Assembly (NCBI RefSeq): GCF_047495875.1
Contig: NC_092497.1
Span: forward strand, 66,239,492-66,303,491
Length of the DNA stretch: 64,000 nucleotides
Reading direction: 5' to 3'
DNA from: Pithys albifrons albifrons
Lineage: Eukaryota > Chordata > Aves > Passeriformes > Thamnophilidae
Shown here: positions 58,687 to 64,000 of the stretch, piece after piece
Layout of the letters: every line of letters starts with the position of its first letter
Numbering within the stretch: the first letter of the stretch is position 1
The notes under the pieces: generated by a model
The model's database searches: none
The model's input: the letters and a program-made list of their open reading frames with translations, nothing else
Told to the model about the DNA's origin: nothing
Program-made: the position numbers and the translations under genes

Positions 58687-60151
58687 GGGATTCACCTAAA
58701 GGTACTGAGGCAGCTAGTGGAGGTGCTTGCTGAGCCACTTTTTATCATTTACCAGCATTCCTGGCTAAATGAGGAGGTCCCATGTGACTGAAAGTTGGCA
58801 AATGGGATGGTCAATTACAAGAAGAGCCAGAAGGAGGAACTGGGAAATTGCAGGCCTGTTCTTTGGTGCTGAGGAAGGCCATGGACTAGATCATCTTGAG
58901 TGCCATCACATGGTTTATACAGGAGAACCAGGAGATCAGGACCAGTCAGCAGATGTTTGTGGAAAGCAGGTCCTGCTTGAGCAACTTGATCTCCTTCTGT
59001 AACAGGGTTTCCTGCTTAGTGGATTAGAGAATGGCTGTGGATGTTGTCTTCCTATACCTTAGTGAAGCCTTTGTCCCTGTTTCCTGCAACATTGCCCTGG
59101 AAAACTTGGCTGTTTATGGCTTGGACAGGTGCACTGTTCACTGGGCCCAGAGAGTGGTGGTGAATGGAGTTATATCCAACTGGCAGCAGGTCACCAGTGG
59201 TGTTCCTCAGGGTTCATTACTGAGGCTAGTTCTGTTTAATATTTTCAATGACCTGGACAAGGGGGATCAAGTACAGCCTCAGTAAATTCACGGATAACAC
59301 CAAGTTTGATGCAAGTGTTGATCTTCTGGAGGGGGCTTTGGCACTTCAGAGGGATCTGGACAGGCTGGACCAAAGGGTCGAGGCCAACAGTATAAGATTA
59401 AAAAAAAAAAAAGCCAGCTCATGTGCTTCATTCTCTACAATCCCAGGCAGTGCTACAGGCTGGGAGAGTAGTAGCTGAAAAGCTGCCCAGCAGAAAAGGA
59501 CCTGGGATTGCTGGTCAACAGCAGCTGAACATGAGCAGCAGTGTGCCCAGGTGGCCAATAACGTGCCTTGTATCAGCAATAGCGGTACTAGCAGGAGTAG
59601 GGCAGTGATCATTCCCCTGTACTCAGCACTGATGAGGCCACACCTTGAATCCTGTGTCAAGTTTTGGGATCTTCACTAAAGGACAAAAGTGGAGGTACTG
59701 GAGTGAGTCCAGAGAAAGGCAACAAAGCTGGTCAATGGTCTGTTGTACAAGTCCTGTGAGGAGTGGCTGAGGGAACTGAGGTTGTTTGGTTTGAAGAAAA
59801 GGAGACTTAGGAGGGACCTTATCATTCTCTACAGCTACCTGAAAGGAGGTATGTAATAAAGTGGGTGCTGGTCTCTTCTGTCACTTAACAAACAATAGGA
59901 GAAGAGGAAATGGCCGCAAGTGGCATCAGGGAAGGTTTAGACTGAATACTAGGAAAAATTTCTTCACTAAAAGTATGATCAGGCATTGGACCAGGATGCC
60001 CAGGGAAGTGATTGAGTCACCTTCTGCTAGGGTATTTCAGTGGCCCATAAATATGGTGCTTAGAGACCTAGCATAGTGATGGACTTGGCAGTGTTAGGTT
60101 AACAGTTGGACTTGTAGAGTCTTTTCCAAACTATTTTATTCTATGACTCTA

Positions 60152-63100
60152 CACATGTATGTGTGTCTGAGTGGGAAAACAGAAAACACTTGCTCCTTTC
60201 ATCCTACTTGGAGAATAGAGTTCTAGATCTTATGCGCCTGAGATACTGCAGGTCCTCTAGTCCAAATTCCTCTATGGTAAAATGTGTGATATCTATAACT
60301 ATAAAAGCCTTGTAAAAGTTGATCCACTTTAGTTAGACATCAGAAGGCCATTGTGAGGACAGATGAAAATCCAGGACTGCCCTCTTCAGAGTTATTTTTT
60401 ATTTCCACTGTTTTTAAATGCATCCATTCCTTTTACCTAACCACTTGCATTTCTCTTTCACCAATATACATAAATATACATAGAGTTCTTTTCTCAGAGA
60501 AAAGCCTGTCTTTTTTTTTCCCCTGCTTCCTTTCACAAATGTCTTTCTACTTTTCTGGTTACACTCAAGTATATTCCTGAGTGGTCAATAGGGCTTCTAC
60601 TTTCAGACAACTATGACAGTGATAATAGCCTATTTACCCATAGAGGGGAAATCCAAAAGAAGACTGCTGATAGAACACAGTTACAACAGAGAAACCTGCC
60701 AGAGTGTACAGAATAAGTCTTCTGTTTAAGTTTGCCCTAGGTGCCATGGGGATGAATAGCTCCTAGTTACCCCTGTCTTGAGTCTGCCTCCTCATGATCT
60801 CACCAGATGAAATACTGAAGTGAAGTGAGGGGAGTATAGTAGTTGGGCTGAGATGTTCAAGAATGTCCTGGAAGTGTGCAGTTCCACAAGCTTAACAAAT
60901 GGAACTATTAGATAGACTCAAAAAATTGAAGCACTTGAACTGAAAGCATTCAGTCTACTCTTTTTTCCAGGCCCATTTGAGAACCTTCCCTATTCTTGAA
61001 ATACTCTTCTGGCACCAAATCCTTTGTCTTTTCTTTAAAACACATTTATCTTCTCATCTTGACATCTGGAGAAAAGCAAGAAGAGGTAGTCCTAATCTAC
61101 TTTAAATGTGACTAATATGCAGCATCTGCTTGCTTTTTTAAAGAGGCCAAAATAATATATCTCAGAGGAGGGAACTGTTTTATTGGTAATCAAAGCACAG
61201 ATGAAAGGATAATGTGAATCAGATATATCAGTGCTGACTCAATAATAGCAGAACTGGCAATGTATCACTCAAGACAAGGCTTACCACATTTTCCCCTGTC
61301 AAGTAAAAGCAAGGCAATATTATCCCATAGCAACAAACCAGTTGTAAAAGTCTTGGTGTGTTTAGCCCATTAGGCATGTGGGATTTTTCCAGATCTCATA
61401 GATGAAGTGCCAGGCTGAAAATATAACCCCCTATACATATATATAAATATGTGTACTCTTAGCGTTTCACCTGTTTCTCAAGGCACAGTCCTGACCTAAC
61501 CAGGGTAAGCAAGATGCAGAGATGGAATCCTGTTACATCTCTGGATCAGGAGGGTCAACTATATCAAAAACACTATGAGTGATATTAACCTCCCTTTATT
61601 ATTTTAACTGGCCTGTAGTGTGCATTGAATCCAATTTTGTCACTGCACATTGGTGGAGCTTATTTTGTGGGAATCATGTGATTTGTAGAGCTGGCTATGG
61701 AAAGTGAAACTCTCTATTTTGTCTATTTGTTTTACTCTCTCTGTTCCTTTCCCTCCCCAGAACTCAGGACATAACTTTCAGTTCTTTAATTTCCTTATAT
61801 TCTTGAACAGTGTCCAAGTGTGAATGCATGCTAGTCTATGAGTTCTGTTATTACACCTGGCCCATTTCTATTATCTAGGCACTACAAGGCTTCCTTTCAG
61901 AATCTTAAGAACATATTGGACATCTTTTGGGTCATCCCCTACCAAAGATATATTTTTTTCCTATCCTTGTCCACTTTTCCCTTTGACCATCCACTGCCTA
62001 GCTTTAGCCTGAGGAGAGCTGTAATCACACTAGTATTTTTCAAACAGCCCAAAATGTCAAACTGTACACTGCTGCAGAGAAATGATTTTGTATTGGTGGA
62101 ATGAGAGTAGAAAAATATTGCAATATTTACAGTTAATATAATTGAAACACGAAGCACAATATAAGTTTTAATGATAAGAAAACTTTCTATGGAAATGAAG
62201 GGTAAGCAGCAGTAGATGGAAATATTTACAAAAATAGTTAAAAAAAAAAAAGGTAAAAATATTGCACAAAGAATGATTGAATCCCATCCTTGCTAGACAT
62301 GTTATCTATCCCAACTCCTCCTGAATCTTCAGCTTTTTTTTCTTAGGAAATAGGCAGGGGGAATGATGACTTTTTTTCAGACAGACACGCTGAATCCTTT
62401 CCCTACCACATAAAGCAGCAATTCATTTGAGCTATGGCTGTCTGTCATTGTGTTTCATTTTTTTTTTCTTATCACCTTGCTTAAACCTGAAGGAAGCTGA
62501 AGTTCACCTATGTCATTTGCTGGCAGCTGAAATTCTGTCTCAGTTTCTTAATGGAAGCAAAAATAGCTCCCAAGATTGAGCACTAGCTATCCCGAGGCTT
62601 TCTCAGTTAGTAAACGGAGATGACAAGACCGGAATGTATTCAATCTGTTGCTGTCTCCTGGGCATCATTTATAGATTCTCTGTCAACCCACAATATCATC
62701 TATTACTATGAACAGTGTAATTAGTTTACAATTACAGCTAACCACAAATCTATAAAAGAAGCTTCCAAATATTGACAATAATTAAGAAAGTGAAATTACC
62801 ATATATAGCTAATTAAGTGATGGTTAGAAAACTGTGAAAATAAATGAATTCTTAAAGCTCCTTATAATCCCAGTAGCAGAAATTGCTCTTTCCTTCTTCC
62901 AGACTCAGCAATTATTTGTATATCTCTGATATCCTGAAGGATGTGATTACAACAAAATATAAAAAATAGTCTTTTCAGTCTACTTCAGTTCTCTTCTGAA
63001 AAGTGTGTTAAAACAGCACTTTGCTATGCAAAAGATCAGTTGTCTCATTATCTTTTCACACTACCTTCACCCTCCTGAGGCTGCAGGGAACACCTCAGAA

Positions 63101-64000
63101 AGGAAGAGTATCCAAGCAGATGATGTTTATCATTTAAAAAAAAAAGTAAAAGAAAAAAAGTAATATTATTTTCCTGACATTTTTTCTCTTTTTGACATTT
63201 GTTACTCATGTCTTATCCATAGCAAAGTATGAAAACTTGCAAAAGGAATTTTCACATCTCTTACACTGTCATTATTTGTTTGCTTAAGGGTATTGCTCTA
63301 CTGTCACAGGCCAAAGCCTTATTGTTTCAGATATTGTACAAACAAGGGGCAAAATGCTGCTTCTTGCCTCAAAGGACTTACAATATTCCAAGTGGATATA
63401 GGCAGATGAAATAATACAAGAAGGCAATGACATCATAAGGAATGGCAACAGTCACAACACAACTGCAGCACAGTTCTTTTTGGGTTTGTTGTAGGAAAAA
63501 TAAGCAAATTTCAAATGCATATTGCTTAGCATAAATGAAATACGATAAGAAAGCAGCATTATAGGTTTTTATGGGAAGGCTTTGGCCTCATGTAGACAGC
63601 ATCATGGAAAAAAAAAAAGGAAGGAAAACGTTTATTTCAAAATATAGCCACTGTGAGATAAGGATATGTCATAGACAAGTCTGGATGAAATATGATCTAC
63701 TGATCTGCATGTCGCATATGAGCAGGGTGGGATTAACCTGTGAGAACCACTGAGAGTGAAGATAGACCACTCTTGCTTGATTCTATAGTAAGAAGAGAGC
63801 TTGTAAAGATATTCAAATAGAGAAGACATCAGTACATTTCTGGGCAAAGTGTTCTCTGAAAAAAAGTCTACTAAGTAGCAAAGGTTGCCAATGCACTGTG
63901 GTGGTCTTTTACTTGTATGTTTCCTTCCCTTGACTCATGAAGTGTTCATGTGGAAGTGGGCAGCAGCTTAGAGTCTATTACTGGATCTGACAGCCCAAGA
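60152..64000. other. AT-rich non-coding stretch, no gene recognised
   Basis: Frames are short and without motifs. Several A or T runs of 9-12 bases occur (60510, 62239, 62458, 63136, 63608). No LTR ends or clear CR1 blocks were found. Confidence 0.4.

Larger units (their letters stand above)
55500..60151 (+). mobile_element. Primary CR1 LINE of a three-layer nest
   Basis: The CR1 parts are about 55500-56072, 57463-about 57900 and about 58687-60151. The first encodes the endonuclease end (LADVCWKYNTAARKPLRRF) and the start of the linker (FAELRNKN). The second continues the linker directly (MIKKRQKTQED, then CFFKYISKKKKR). The third carries RT (KVLRQL-like start, [16 protein letters not shown] near 59200) and the 3' end (CTATTTTATTCTATGACTCTA). 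Frames are broken and an A-run sits near 59401-59412. The 5' end is approximate. Confidence 0.85.

Overview
The window looks like bird (Aves) nuclear DNA, probably intergenic or intronic. The main evidence is eleven or more CR1 LINE fragments, several ending in the ATTCTATGA-type octamer repeat, and many solo LTRs of endogenous retroviruses (ERVs). Nearly all the LTRs have 5-bp target-site duplications. I recognise no host exon, tRNA or rRNA gene. The only long open reading frames belong to one young ERV. A songbird source is likely from the LTR load, but the sequence cannot prove it.

Layout. 1-3818 is AT-rich DNA with one internally deleted solo LTR (1981-2313). 3819-5826 is a minus-strand CR1 broken by two solo LTRs. 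5827-7586 is AT-rich and may hold a decayed tandem repeat. A probable LTR lies at 7592-8674. 8970-16099 is a minus-strand solo LTR (TSD ACCTG) split by a complete ERV at 9173-15553 (TSD GCACC). 16190-18262 holds old CR1 pieces. 18263-31457 is mostly unannotated single-copy-looking DNA, with a solo LTR at 24068-24695 and a CR1 fragment at about 27692-27945. 31463-32078 is another solo LTR. An old CR1 (32780-33690) is followed by a near-complete but dead CR1 (about 34020-37673). 38011-48736 is dense in LTRs and CR1 fragments. 48737-55490 is AT-rich with a (GATA)15 microsatellite. 55500-60151 is a three-layer nest: CR1, containing a second CR1, containing a solo LTR, plus another insert of unclear class. 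The remainder to 64000 shows nothing I can name.

The ERV is the most notable object. Its two 691-bp LTRs are identical by eye, including an (AT)11 run. It has a lysine-type primer-binding site. An open gag frame of 552 codons is followed, in the same frame, by an open protease-RT-RNase H-integrase frame, and only one UAG lies between them. That UAG is part of a predicted hairpin. The catalytic residues of all the pol domains are visible. There is no env. The gag N-terminal third is hydrophobic and gag has no CCHC zinc knuckle. The 5-bp duplication, the pol character and the missing env suggest an ERV-L-like (class III) element, although its primer-binding site is not the leucine type that gave ERV-L its name. 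Several solo LTR families here share similar termini and 5-bp duplications, so related integrases probably inserted them.
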